From: Russula earlei
Lineage: Eukaryota > Basidiomycota > Agaricomycetes > Russulales > Russulaceae
Direction: 5' to 3'
DNA length: 50,367 nucleotides
Assembly: GCA_025769875.1 (NCBI GenBank)
Contig: JAGFNK010000389.1
Span: 1-50,367, forward strand
Position 1 is the first letter of the stretch. Each line of letters starts with the position of its first letter. The position numbers and the translations under genes are program-made. The notes beneath the pieces were generated by a model, which had not been told where the DNA came from, did no database searches, and saw only the letters and a list, made by a program, of their open reading frames with translations. Below, one piece after another: positions 31,830 through 43,521 of this stretch.

Positions 31830-34210
31830 ATGGCCGTCATCTGTCCCAGCACGCTGCCTCAAACCAAGCAAAGTAGTCTAACTATAACTACTTCACCTCT
31901 AAAATATGACCTATCAGGAAGTCACACACACACATCCACACCTCAAAAGCTAGCTTCAGAGAGATATAAGGACATGACCTGGGATGTATGTGACAAATTC
32001 GTCAGGCCTATGCCAATAGCCGAATTCCTCTTGGAATTTGTGCCAGAAGCAAGCCAAGCTCAAAAGATGGAGCGCATCATCAGCTTTGACAAGCGCTCCG
32101 TCTCACACAATGAGGATCACTTTGTCAGTCCCCACATTCAAGGGGGGATCCATGCTCATGTACATGACAGATACAGGCAATCAAAATGTCCCGCCTCGCT
32201 GATAATCTCACATTTGTCAACACCACTGTTAAGCAAGATAAGGCAATCCTAGGGAGAACAGACATCATTATCCATCGGAAAAGGGAAGGTCATCAGGAAA
32301 ACAAGCGACTGACCTCACTGGACTGGAGAGCGGTCGATGTGTGGATCAAAAACAAAAAGGGAAAAGAGGACATTTTTTGCAACCTTACACATACGAGGCA
32401 AGAGGGTCATAAGGGTGGGCTTGAGTGTCACGTTAGGTGGACTGAGCGCGCGTATCATGTGTGTGGTCAACTCACACATTATGCCACTTCTATCCATTGT
32501 TCACAGTTTTGGGTCTTCTCTTACTCGATCATCCTCTTTGGAAAGGCAACAGGGCGACTACTGCAATGGGATCGCAGTGGTGCTATCTATACCGAGATAT
32601 TCGATTGGGCCAAAGATCCCAACACCCTTTCCAAATTCATCTGGAGGCTCAACTCTCTCACTTTTGCCCAGCGTGGATACGACACCACTGTCACCTCGGT
32701 CTCAAAGAACGATAAGGGGGTTGGTGATGCACAGTCCATGCTGGCAGTTTCCATGGACGTTGAGAAAATTGAAGTTGAAGACCTTCGCCAGATTCTTGTC
32801 AATGACGATCATGCCACAGATGGACAGCCAAAGCCCTATATCACATGGAAACCAATATGAGAGATGAAAACCCTTTTTGGTCGGTCGACGTTTGGATTTG
32901 TGTGCCATGATGTCAAACGGAATAAGCTGGTTTACCTCAAAGATTACTGGCATACCGATTTCCCAGGTATTGAGAAAGAAGGGGATATTTATCATGATTT
33001 GAAAGAAGCAAAAGTGCATTACATTCCGAGGTTGGGTCCAGCTGGTGACATGCTGTCAACACCGGAGCATCCACTTGATGTACAAAGCACAAGGATGCAA
33101 GACTATGTGATAGGTGGCTATCGCAATTGTATTTGGTGTCCTGGTACACTGTGCATCAAACGATATGTCCACTACCAACTTGTCTTGAACATGCTCGGAC
33201 AGCCGCTGAGTACATTCGGATCGACTTGGGAGCTATGCCAGGTCATTTGGGATGCTATGATTGGTGAGGATTGGCGTTACATTTAAGTTTGTTGTTTGAC
33301 AATTTGGAACAGCTCATATGGACGCATATGACAAAGCAAAAATTTTACATCGGGATGTGAGCACAGGAAACATTCTGATCACCCCAGATCGATCAGGTTT
33401 ATTGATCGACTGGGACATGTCCAAGAGGATGGATGTGACCCGGCAGAGACAACCCTCCTGCACAGTATGATCTGTTTATCCCCTATGTGTGGCAAATTGA
33501 CTTTGTGTTCAGGGTACATGGCAGTTCATATCAACAGGACTTTTATTACACCCTCACGCTCGATCTCATCAAATTTCAGATGATATTGAATCCTTTTACT
33601 GGGTTCTTATTTATATTGTCATGAAATGCCAACATCCTGTGATCGAGGGCCAATCACAAGATATGCAACACGTATTTGATGGATACAGAGACGTGGATGA
33701 AGATGGTGTTATCCAGGGCAGTGATGGAAAGCTATCTTTCCTACACAAACTAATGCTTTCACCTGGATTTGTTTGGTTTTGTCCCGGAACCATGCCGTCA
33801 GATCATTGAAGAGTTGCGCACCCTTCTTAAAACCTTCTATGATGATATTAACCCAAAATCAATTATGCCCAACCTCAAGAGGAGAGGAATGTCTGGACGG
33901 AGGTCAAGGATGCTCACGAGAAGCTTTGTTCTTCTGAATGGGTCTTGAATCTCATAACACAGAACCTGGAATCCAAAAATTGGTCCAACGATGATGGCAG
34001 CCTATCAAAGAACATCCTTGGTCATGATCCAACGTTCAGCAGGGGCTGCCGCAAGTGCAAGGCTAAAGATGATGATAGCTGTGTAGCAAAGGGTCTATCG
34101 TTCAACAAAAAGCATAGAGAACGATATCCACCAAAAGGATCTTCACTTTCCAGGTATAGCTCGTTGGCTGTCTCACAAGACTGTCCAGGGTAATTCTTTA
34201 GTACGTCGTC
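31830..34210 (+). pseudogene. FunK1-type fungal protein kinase, decayed
   Basis: The plus-strand order follows the FunK1 family: an N-terminal helical region (MTWDVCDKFVRPMPIAEFLLEF), a frameshift or intron near 32170, GRLLQWDRSGAIYTE and DWAKDPNTLSKFIW, then an in-frame TGA at 32858-32860, LFGRSTFGFVC and LVYLKDYWHTD. A 49-bp intron (33264-33312) precedes KILHRDVSTGNILIT (HRD catalytic loop) and GLLIDWDMSKRMD (DW in place of DFG). A second intron (33465-33512) precedes GTWQFIS, then DDIESFYWVL. A frameshift at about 33790 precedes RTLLKTFYDDINPKS. Key catalytic residues are present, but stop and frameshifts argue against function. Substrates of the family are unknown. Confidence 0.8.
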
Positions 34211-35429
34211 ACACAGTGTCCCGCTGTAAGGCGGCATCCCATTCCAGCCCTGCATCATTGCTCTCGACTCTCTTTCATTGTGTACCGGTTCCACCTCCGC
34301 TGCCCAGCCAGCTCTCGACCCTCTTTCATCGCATTGCCTCGCTGTGACCACTAAGATGCGCTCTGCTGCCTCACTGTCGTCACCACAGTCGGATGCGAGG
34401 GCTCAGTGCCCTGATGATTTCCATCATCATCGCTTCGTGGACCCTTTGTACACTACTCCTCAGTTTCTGTCTTGCTACGAATTCGGACTCCCTAGTTACT
34501 TGGCCTCCGACTCCGTTTGTTCCCTTTGACTCGCTTGTTACTGATCGGTTTCGTTTACCTGAGTCAACAATACTGTTCCAGATTCGTACTTACACCTCAT
34601 TTCACAGCTCATTGCTCTGGCTCGTCTTGTTCCACATCCATGTATTGCACTCCCAACTTGCATCTTTCTGTCTCCCCAATCCCCCAATATCCCCCTCTCT
34701 CATGGATCGTGTCTCATATGTAAACACTCTAGTTACACCTTGGAACAAGAGACCTGTTTTGTCCCTTCTTTTGGGTGTGTTTTTGCGAACTCAGCAAGCC
34801 GCTGCACGCTGCCTTCAACACAGACTTGGTTCTTAGTGGGAAAATACAAACAAGATTCAATTATAAGAATGCTAACTATATTATTTGGCTCGAGTAAAAT
34901 TGTAACAAAATGTAAAGCCCAGATCTTCGCGTTGAGTTTAATCTGTGTGGTCAATCTCTGTCATCGAGGCAATTGATCCCCATTGGGTGCGATTGATCCC
35001 CATCAGCCAATTATCGCCATGTAATGAGTAGACCATTCCTATTTAAAATTTGGTGTCATATTTGTGGATGCACTTTATGTCTCGATTTATTCAATATAAA
35101 TCCATGTATTAACATACACCATTGTGTTAAGTTTATCCGAGTCTGCTAAGGCTAAATTGATCGGGCAAATTAAGTGTATATGATCCCCCTGGTGATTTGG
35201 GGCGACTCATGTTGCATCTTAGGTTACATAACTTGGGAACTGAGCTGCCCTCTCTTAAGCATTTGACTAAGTTCTAATTGTTTGGGTTGACATATTTACA
35301 ATAATGCGATGCATGAGGAGAGGGCAACAAATCAATCAATTGTTTTAAAATAATTTGTAATCTTCGCTGAGTCAATTCAGTGGTCAATATATTTCGCCTT
35401 TATTGACCACTGAGTTGAGTTTTAGTGGA
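34211..35429. other. Non-coding stretch, AT-rich in its right half
   Basis: A plus-strand frame at 34393-34836 is Leu/Ser-rich without recognisable domains and is probably noise. Around 34945-35040 there is weak similarity to the H tail (CATCG-GGCAATTGATCCCC, CAATTATCGCCA). 35040-35370 is AT-rich with no gene. Confidence 0.4.
35372..35418. repeat. 18-bp inverted repeat with 11-nt loop
   Basis: TCAATTCAGTGGTCAATA pairs with TATTGACCACTGAGTTGA with one mismatch. It lies just before LTR-C copy c, near the place where LTR-C copies diverge. It may be a terminator-like hairpin or the remnant of a small foldback. Confidence 0.45.
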
Positions 35430-35885
35430 CTGGACTTATCCATTCCTGTCCGTTGTGTTACTGGTCTTGTGATCTCTTACATCTTGTGATCCCTTCTGTG
35501 TTATTATGTGATCCATACACATCCGGGTAACACTGGATTGCTGTTACTTTCCCTTTGTTTGGTTCTCTTTCCTTTTAAATTCGCTTCTTAGTTTCAACTG
35601 TGCAATGCTGCACATTTACTGTGCAGCACAGTTACTTGGCTCTCACTCATTCATGGCCTCATTCTTATGACTCCTACTTATTATGACTCCTACTATACTA
35701 GTAGCACAGTCGAAGCGCAGCTATCACTGCGCTTCTCCTGTATATATAAGCTCAGTGCTTTGAGACCAAAGCCCTAAGCTTGGTCTCTTGTAGAATCCAA
35801 CCTACTCTTGTCCAAACATATTCACCTGCAACCCACTCAACTCCTAATCCTCAAACCACATCACACCTCTCCATTTCATCAATTC

Positions 35886-35919
<34 letters not shown>

Positions 35920-36286
35920 ATCTACCATCTACTCTCCTGTTCCCTTCCTCCCCTAAGAGTCTCTCTTCACTCTACTGAGAAGAGCTCTCCTCCTAAAAGA
36001 CCTATCTTCCTCTTCTCTCTGTGTGTTCAAGGTCTACAACAGACTTGAACACATATAGCTAGTGGAACCAGCCCTAGTCTATCCCATTATAAACTTACCC
36101 TAGCTTCTCAATGGACTGAGTTGTACTAGGAAGGATCTATTGGCCATAACCTGTTTAGCATAAAACACTTTGACTGCTGCAAGGATCCTTATTCTTTACC
36201 ATGGGAACTAGCCTGTTCTTCGAACACATCTTTACTATCAAACTCAACTTCAGGCTTGAGAACTGACATGGCTTGTTACCATGACA
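35430..36286 (+). repeat. LTR-C copy c
   Basis: Matches copies a, b and d from about GGACTGG (35428) to the terminal CCATGACA at 36286. TATATAAG lies at about 35741. The 5' end is approximate because similarity to copy b fades upstream of 35458. It holds an expanded (CA)n tract. The following 164 bp are read as internal sequence of its element. Confidence 0.75.
35888..35918. repeat. (CA)n microsatellite in LTR-C copy c
   Basis: About 15 CA units where copies a and b have only four to five, so the tract expanded in this copy. Confidence 0.9.
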
Positions 36287-36450
36287 ATGAGCTTGCTCAT
36301 AGGAGATATCTCTGAGGCAAACCTGAGACCGGTGTTGGTTCTTCTTCACTGTGTGTGGTGTGAGGGATGTGCAGTGAGTGAATAAAGTGGTATCATACTG
36401 ATTTGGTGAAGTACTGAATCTTGCCAACTTGCCAGAACCACCACATCAAC
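36287..36450 (+). other. Sequence after LTR-C copy c, interrupted by LTR-B
   Basis: Probably the start of an LTR-C element internal region. It continues at 38252 once LTR-B and one TCAAC duplication are removed. No reading frame of note. Confidence 0.35.
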
Positions 36451-38246
36451 TGTCAAGACTCACTGTTGAACAATCCAGTTCAAGAGTGAGGGGTAAGCTC
36501 AAAGACGAGTCAATAGACATCAAGGATGGCGTGAGTGAAGAGGAGGGTCCAAAGCAGTAACAAGTACCAGAGGGGTACAGTTACTGGTAGTGTTGAGCAG
36601 TCACGCAGAGAGGAGGCCAGGGTAACACAAGGGGATGGTCCTAAAGGAGTATCCCAGGGATGGAGAGTGCTGTAAACAAATGGACAGTCTGAAGACTGTC
36701 TGTTACTTTATTGAGCGCTTATATACTACAAGGGAACTGCTAAATAGGGAACAAGTCATAACCTTGTTATCAAGCACAATTGACAGATGAGTAAGACATT
36801 GGAGTATGCTTACTGAGCATGCTCAGTCATGCTCAGTAAGCTGCTGAGTAAGAAGGCTCATATTGATGAGTAAGAGCCTTTAGTCTTCACATGTTCACTG
36901 CCTAGTACACATGTGAAGCACCTGATTCATTTACTGTTAGCTAGTTTAGGGCTGGTCATTTGAGGACTTGTTGGTTTAGTTCAGGGAATAGAGTTGCTTA
37001 TAAGGTCCCTTATATAGTTCTATTAGGGTCCTTAGAGTCGACCCTAATACTTCTATTAAGGTCCTTAGTATTGCTTCATAGTTCGTTCGAAGGTTATTAG
37101 AGTTAGTTTAAATAACATGTAGTAGGGCCTTTAGTATCTTGTTAGTGTTTCTTATGGAGCACTTAGAGTCGTCCTAAAGGGTCCTTGGGGAGGCTATAAT
37201 ACTGTCCTTTATTGCTAAAGGGGTTGCCACTAAGTGTGGCTTGCTGTATGTCGATTGTGCTGAGAATTGCTTGCATGACAATGCATGCGCGATATTGTGG
37301 ATGTCAAGACACGTACTGCTGATCACTAAGGACTCAGGAGCAGGTGGGCAAGGGTCAGAACAGATGGTACGCAGCGTAAATGGCATTGAACAGGAGGACA
37401 AGCCAAACGACTAGAAGATACCAGATGGGGACTGGTATGTGTTGCAAGAGGCAGAGGCGAAGAGTAGAGGCCAGTGCAGCGAGGGACTTTAAACAAGGCG
37501 GTCGTTGAGGAGTACCTTGAGGACGAGGGAGGACTTTAGACTGAGCGGTCGCAGGGGAGTACTCAGGAAGATGAGAGTATCACAAATGGACAGTCTGATG
37601 ACTGCCATGCTTCATTGGGGCTTATATACAGTGTACAGGGTCGATTACAAAGACCTGGGACTATTCTAGACTCTTTGGTACCATCCAATAGGACTACAGA
37701 GGCATAAACTTGCTTGTGTCAAGTTTCAAGCTTACTGAGCGCATTACTGATCATTGTGGAGCGATGACATCATTATGATGTCATTGTGGAGCGCTTAGTG
37801 AGCCTATGAGGTCACTGTGGAGTCGCTCAGTCAGCCATGATGTCATTGGAGCCTTGATGACATCAGATGATTTATGCAATAGTTTCTAAGAGTTTGTGCT
37901 GCTGTTTCGGGTCCTTGGTGGCTGGGTGGCCATGTGGCTGCCACGCGATGATTACCCGATTAGGAAACGGGTGCCTGGTCGTGTTATAGTGCCTTTGCAA
38001 TAGCGATATCTTGTACTGCAGAAGGGATAGCCCAAAAAATGGAAGGGAGTCGGCAATGCAAAGTGAGAGGGGTCTCTCTTGAGTGAAAGGGGACAATCTA
38101 TGGCCAGGACCTGGCCTTGGTTCGTAACAGTGGACACCTCTACTCACCCCTTTTGTCCATGTGAACAGGGTGGCATCATAGAGGCTGGGTTTCCTCTATT
38201 AAGGAAGGGTCCTTCAAGGTCCCTCTCTGGGAATTGGTTCATGACA
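36451..38246 (-). repeat. Solo LTR-B copy 4 (reverse), holding a solo LTR-A
   Basis: Reversed LTR-B termini at 36451 (TGTCAAGACTCACTG) and 38246 (GGTTCATGACA). Flanks TCAAC at 36446-36450 and 38247-38251 form an exact 5-bp duplication. The LTR is cut at 37302 by LTR-A. Without LTR-A and its duplication the LTR is 963 bp, matching the other copies. Confidence 0.92.
37302..38129 (-). repeat. Solo LTR-A copy 3 (828 bp) nested in LTR-B
   Basis: Complete TGTCAAGACACG...TTCGTAACA, flanked by GTGGA at 37297-37301 and 38130-38134. The uninterrupted LTR-B copies read straight through GATATTGTGGACACC at this place, which confirms the duplication. Confidence 0.95.
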
Positions 38247-38251
38247 TCAAC

Positions 38252-38554
38252 CATCCAACTCCCTCAGAACACAATCACCAGGATTGATGGTGTCTGAGGT
38301 AGAGTGATGAGTGACTGCATGGTTTCATGCTTGTTTTATCCACCTGCATGGCCACATCTGGCTCTGGCACTGGAGCCAGCGCACGGTGATGTATGGTGTA
38401 TGATATGATGGTGACCACATGCTCGAGGAATGGTCTCAGTCATCGAGTTGGACACCCTCAACTTCTCTATAAAAGGGTTGAGCTCTTTGGGGTAATTCTC
38501 CCAACTTGTTCTCTCATCTGGCACTGGTTGGTGAGTCTATCATCTTATTCCTCC
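38252..38554 (+). other. Sequence between LTR-B and the chromovirus LTR
   Basis: Continuation of the region before 36451. It has a TATAAAAG-like box near 38470 with a short inverted repeat (CCCTCAACTT / GGGTTGAG) around it, and a GGCTCTGGCACTGGAGCC palindrome near 38357. It may be another LTR or promoter remnant; no gene is seen. Confidence 0.3.
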
Positions 38555-39390
38555 TGTCAAGACACATACTGTTGATCAGTAAGGACTCAGGAGCAGGTGG
38601 GCAAGGGTCGGAACAGACAGTATGTGGCGTAGGTGGCATTGAACAAGAGGATGAGCCAAATGACTAGAAGGTACCAGATGGGTCCTGGTACATGTTGCAG
38701 GAGGCAGAGGTGAAGACTGGAGGCCAGTGCAGTGAGGGGGCTTTAGACAAGGTGGTCATTGAAGAGTACCTTGGAGGCAAGGGGAATCTTTAGACTGAGC
38801 GGTTGCATGCGGAGTACCCAGGAAGATGAGAGTATCACAAATGGACAGTCTGACGACTGCCATGCTACATTGGGGCTTATATACAGTGTACAGGGTTCGA
38901 TTACAAAGAACTGGAACTGTTCTAGACCCTTTGGTACCATCCAATAGGACTATAGAGGCATAAACTTGCTTGTGTCAAGTTTCAGGCTTACTGAGCATAT
39001 TACTGATCATTGCAGAGCTGATGACATCATTATGATGTCACTGTGGAGTGCTTAGTGAGTCTATGAGGTCACTGCGGAGTTGCCTCAGTCAGCCATGATG
39101 TCATTGGAGCCTTGATGATGTCAGATGAGTTATGCAACAGTTTCTAGGAGTTTGTGCCGCTGTTTCAGGTTCTTGGTGGCTGGGTTCCCATGTGGCTGCC
39201 ACTGCAATGATTACCTGATTAGGAAATGGGTGCCTGGTCATATTATAGTGCCTTTGCAATAGCGATATCTTGCACTGCAGGAGGGGTAGCCCAAGAAATG
39301 GAAGTGAGTTGGCAATGCCAAGTGAGAGAGGTCTCTCTTGAGTGAAATAGAACAATATATAGGCCAGGACCTGGCCTTGGGTTCATAACA
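38555..39390 (-). repeat. LTR-A copy 4, 3' LTR of the chromovirus (836 bp)
   Basis: TGTCAAGACACATACTG at 38555 to TTCATAACA at 39390. The minus-strand purine tract AAAGAGGGGATGAA directly precedes the TGTTATGAACC start, marking it as a 3' LTR. The left flank CCTCC is the predicted target duplication. This ties the LTR-A family to the chromodomain element at 39391-45012. Confidence 0.85.
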
Positions 39391-39689
39391 TTCATCCCCT
39401 CTTTATAGACTTGTTGCTCCTGCAATGGTAGGGACTTGTTTCTTTGGAAGGTGGAGTAGTTTGCATATGAAGAGTTGAAGTCTGTTTGGTCGTGGGGAAT
39501 TCTCTTGTGTTCTATGGATTGTTTTGGGGATAGCTGTGGTCAACTGGGTGCATGTGATTCACAGGAGTTCTCTGAAAAGTTCTTTGGTAACAAGGATAAA
39601 GATAGTCATCAATGGAAGTCATGATGAGAGTTATTGGTTTAGGGGTTACTCCTGGTGGGAACCATTTTAAGTGCCTTCAGGATATTTCT

Positions 39690-40160
39690 GATGAAATTCT
39701 TTGACTAGTAGGTGTGCGCTTTAGATAGGTTAGATGCTGGTGTCCAGGTATTCTCTGTGGCAGTGTATCCTTTCCATTTTACTAGGTATTGAATCCCTTT
39801 GTGGTTTGGGGAAAGTCGAGAGCTTAAGATCTGTTCTACTTTGTATTGTTCTTCTCCTTCAACCAGTATAGGCAGGTGGGTTTGAGAAGTTAGGACCATG
39901 GGCAGTGGTTTCTTTGTAAGGTTTAATCAGGGAATGATGAAAAACTGGGTGTATCTTCCAAGACCTTGGTAATTCGAGGCAAACATTTACTGGATATGCT
40001 GTGATGACTTTGAATGGTCCATAATGTCGAGGGGCTAGTTTTTCTTTTGGGTGAGTGGTTCAGTAGATTTGTGGCTTCCAACCATACTCGATCTCCTTCT
40101 TTAAAGTGAAATGTTGGGGATTGAGGTCCTGATTGTTTCATGATTTTGGTTGCTTGGTTT
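39690..40160 (-). pseudogene. Chromovirus integrase C-terminal region and chromodomain
   Basis: The 39705-39899 frame includes [14 protein letters not shown] and GIQYLVKWKGYTATENTWTP, a chromodomain with its aromatic residues, then NLSKAHLLVKEFHQKYP after a frame change. Upstream, 39923-40141 has HFKEGDRVWLEATNL and, in another frame, the HYGPF and [12 protein letters not shown] motifs. Frameshifts and stops are present. Chromodomains bind methylated H3K9 and direct integration into heterochromatin. Confidence 0.8.
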
Positions 40161-40199
40161 AGAGAGGCAGCTACCTCTTCTCTGAGTTGGTTTAGTCTC

Positions 40200-40930
40200 G
40201 TTAGTCTTTCTTGGATTGAAGGGAATTTTGATGTAAAGGTGAGGGGCGGAGCAAATGTTGGGTTAAAGCCATACTAGACCTTGAAAGGGGCTTTGTTTGT
40301 TGCACTGTGTTGTCTGGCAATTATGTGCAAACTCCATAAAGGGAATTAGTTCTGCCCAATTGTCTGCTTGGTGGTTGCAAAATATTCGTAGGTATTGTTC
40401 TAGTTCTTGGTTAACTCTATTCTGTTTCTCCATCTGTCTGTGGGTGATATGCTGTGCTCAATGATACTTTGACATTTAATTTTTTCCATAGTTCTTGCAT
40501 AACTGTTGCTGCTAATTGAGGGCCTCTGTCTGATATTATTTGCGCTGGAAGGCCTATTCTTCTCCAGACATTGTTCATGATCAGATTTGCTGTTTTGTCT
40601 GCTGTGATTGTTTTGTGACAAGGGGTAATGATTATTGCTTTGCTGAATTGATCTACCATGACTAAGAGGCTGTCAAAGCCTTGTAAAATTGGTAGGTCCA
40701 TGATAAAGTCCATGGTAATGCTTTTCCATACTTCTCTGGCTGGTGTAATGGGTACAAGGGGTGTTTCTGTCTTTGGGGCAGTTCTTTGTGCTTTGGCAAA
40801 TTGCACAACCTTCTACACAATTTTTGACGTAGGTTAGCATCCCTGGCCACCAATAGTTTCGACTGATTAGTTCATAGGTTTTCCATTGACCAGGATGTCC
40901 TACGGCAAGAGAGTCATGGTGTAGTCTCAA
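40200..40930 (-). pseudogene. Chromovirus integrase zinc-binding domain and catalytic core
   Basis: The HHCC finger ([20 protein letters not shown], then GCAICQSTK) is at 40930-40780. The catalytic core follows in a shifted frame with MDFIMDLP (first D), QIISDRGPQ (second D) and HPQTDGETE (E), to 40417, followed by the EQYLRIF and NCQTTQCNKQSPFQG continuation. The DDE residues are intact but frameshifts split the domain. Joins the element cDNA to host DNA. Confidence 0.85.
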
Positions 40931-41089
40931 AATCTTTTTTCAGTAGGGTGTCATTGTTTCGGGATGTAGACTTTTCCTTTGAATAATATTAGTCCATCTT
41001 TGAGATTCCAGTCCTGTAGGCCTTTGGACAATCGTCCTTGGTCCATTCTGTATAATGATTGCTAACACATTAGATACTTCTGGGTCATA

Positions 41090-41603
41090 GTCTTTGCTAG
41101 ATCATAGATGTTGTCGAAGGTCTTGATCACCGATTGGTTCTGTAGCAGAGGTGCGTGTTGCTCTGATTTTAAAATATTTATTCGTCCAGGAGTATCTTTC
41201 CATCATTTTCATTTTGTATCCCCTCTTTGAAGTCTGGCTGCCTGGACAGACCATCCGCTTTGTTTGTGGTCCCTGGGTGATGCATGATAGTGAAGTCAAA
41301 ATTGCTGAGAAGGAGTGCCCATTGGGCCTGCCGTTGAGTGAGTTTCTGTTTTGTCATGAAGTACGTCAAATTATTGTGATCTGTCCATAAATCAATAGGG
41401 TGTGTTGCACCTTCAAGGTAGTGTCGAAAGTGCCAGAGGGATGAGACAATGGCAAGGAGTTCTTTATCATTGATCATGTAATTTCATTGTGCAGGGTCCA
41501 AGGACTTCAAAAAATAGGCTACTGGGTGATATCTGTTAAACTCATCAGGTTGTTCTAGAATTGAACTGACTGCAAAGTTGCTTGCATCTGTTAGGATTCT
41601 CAT
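41090..41603 (-). pseudogene. Chromovirus RNase H, main part
   Basis: The minus-strand frame has [51 protein letters not shown] and [17 protein letters not shown]. These are the RNase H acidic residues (D, E, D) and the tether to integrase. A TGG-to-TGA change lies just before [10 protein letters not shown] at about 41482. The N-terminal edge is cut by an insertion at about 41604. Confidence 0.85.
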
Positions 41604-42436
41604 GTTCTCCGACTGTCACCTGTTTCACTGACTCATCTGTGATTACTCATTTGTCTGCTTATTGATCTGGCTTAGTGATTGCTTAGTGATTGCTTACTGA
41701 TCCTGTCTGGCTTAGTGATTGCTTACTGATCCCGATCAGTAATAGCTTACTCACTGCTTATTGATTCATGACAGATACTAGGAAAGAATGACTCACGCGT
41801 GAGTCATTTCTAACATTCTTGAATTGCGCTCTCTGTATTTGGATACTACTGGTTCTTAGCTATGTGCATCCCGAGTTTTGTACGAATCGGATCAGCAGTT
41901 ATTGAGATATCGTATAAAAAGTCTGTAGTACCCAGAAGTCGAGCCTTACGCTCAACTTACACTTTCTCAACAAGAAGCTATCACCTTGTTAAAACACTCT
42001 ATACACTCTATCTAAAAACTCTAAGTGAAAGAGGCCCCTCTCTTCTCTTACATTCACTCTTCCTGAGATAATATCAAAGGAGTCGAAGTCTAGTGCTTGA
42101 ACTAAATCAAGCAACTCTTTCACTAAGAGACTGTATAAGATCAGTCAGATCTTAACAGCATCGCAGATGAGTTGAAAGGGTTTAGTATGATCAGGTTGTC
42201 ATTGTGATTTATTACTGATGCACTGTAGATATCACACTGGGGTGTTAGCACAATGCTCCAGATAATAGTTCCATTATTTGGATCGATTTATGGCTTAGTC
42301 AGGTCGATATTACAGGCAGAGGAGCAGTAGTATACCTTAGTCTCAATTGCTCCTCTGCAGGTGTGTAGTAGTTTGACTCCTCATAACAATACCAGTCTCA
42401 ATTGCTCCTCTGCAGTTCCCTTTGAGTCCTGTGGAC
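41604..42436. mobile_element. LTR-like insertion in the chromovirus RNase H region
   Basis: RT/RNase H homology stops near 42440 (LPVLNKRPI) and resumes near 41603 (RILTDAS). The intervening ~830 bp has no coding frame. It has a TATAAAAAG box near 41914 on the plus strand, a repeated GGCTTAGTGATTGCTTA motif (41668-41735), and a 22-bp direct repeat starting AGTCTCAATTGCTCC at 42339 and 42394. The ends and target duplication could not be fixed, so the class is uncertain. Confidence 0.5.
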
Positions 42437-43440
42437 ATAAGGGTGCTAATAGGTCGCTTATTTAACACAGGTAACATGAGGACTGGGGCTGTCATGAATG
42501 CTTGGATTAATTGTCTAAATGCTTGTTCTTCGTCATCTTCCCATTTGAAGGGGTTTTCTTTCTTTTTTAAATTAAACAAGGGTCATGCCATTTATGAGTA
42601 TTGGTGGATAAATTGTTGATAGAAGTTGCAAAATCCTAAAAATGCTTGTACTTTGGTAATATTGGTTGGAGTGGGCCATTTTGTAATGCCCACTAACTTG
42701 TCCTGGTCCATGGATATTCGTCCTTGGGAAATATTGATGCCTAGGTAGCTGATAGAGGTTTGCTGAAAAGCACATTTTTCTGGCTTTAAGTATAAGTCAT
42801 GGTCTTGGAGTGTCTTTAGGACCTTGTGTGTCCATTTGTCCAGTTTGTTCAGGGTCTGTGCCATGATCAATATATCATCCAGATAAACCACCACTGATTT
42901 AGTGGTAATGTATTCTGCTAGGATCATGTTCATAAAACATTGGAAAGTGGCTGGGGCATTGCAGAGACCAAATGTCATTATTAGTGGTTCAAAGAGTCCT
43001 AATGGTGTCTTGAATGCTGTGAGGTGTTCATCACCCTCTCTCAGATGGATATTATTGTATCCCTATCATACATTGAACTTGGTGAAGTATTGAGCTCCCT
43101 GGAGTTTGTCAATTAATTGAGGAATCAGTGGTAATGGGTATGCGTCTTTGATAGTTGCTGTATTCAGGGCTCTGTAGTCTTGTACTGGTCATAGAGTTCC
43201 TCCTTTCTTCTCTACAAAGAAGAATGGGCTGGCAATAGCTGCTTTTGATGGTCGGATAGTGCCTCTCTTCAAATGTTCGTTTAGGTATCCTTCTAGGGCT
43301 TGTAATTCCTTTGGAGTAAGTTGATAGATGCCACAATCATGTTGGGTGACTCCTGGTTTTAGATTGATTGCATGGTCCCATGGTTGGTGAGTAGGAAGAC
43401 ATTGGGAAGCTTGTTCATCAAACACCTTTTGCCATTTCAA
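42437..43440 (-). pseudogene. Chromovirus reverse transcriptase
   Basis: From 43440 downwards: VFDEQASQCLPTHQPWDHAI, LKRGTIRPSKAAIASPFFFV, VQDYRALN, TKFNV-stop-stop-GYNN, LIMTFGLCNAPATFQCFMN, VVVYLDDILI and SYLGINISQGRISMD, then GFCNFYQQFI. YLDD is intact, but the first catalytic Asp (usually in KFDVRWGYNN) is Asn, followed by TGA and TAG where Arg-Trp stand in the family. All three changes are transitions. Other stops lie at 43188 and 42592. Confidence 0.9.
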
Positions 43441-43521
43441 GAATTGGGGGGGAATGAGTTCATCTAGGGTCTTCTGCGGTGTTTCAGATATTGCTAACTT
43501 AGTAGATGTTGTTGATTTTGC

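Noticed and set aside
34393..34836. 147-codon Leu/Ser-rich frame after the FunK1 relic
   Set aside because: Hydrophobic stretches without clear membrane-protein pattern, no homology recognised, and three overlapping frames of similar length.
35888..35918. CRISPR-like or regulatory tandem array
   Set aside because: Simple (CA)n microsatellite expanded in one LTR-C copy.
38880..38920. tRNA-like B-box (GGTTCGATTAC) in LTR-A
   Set aside because: No matching A-box or cloverleaf at the right distance; the sequence is a variable part of the LTR.
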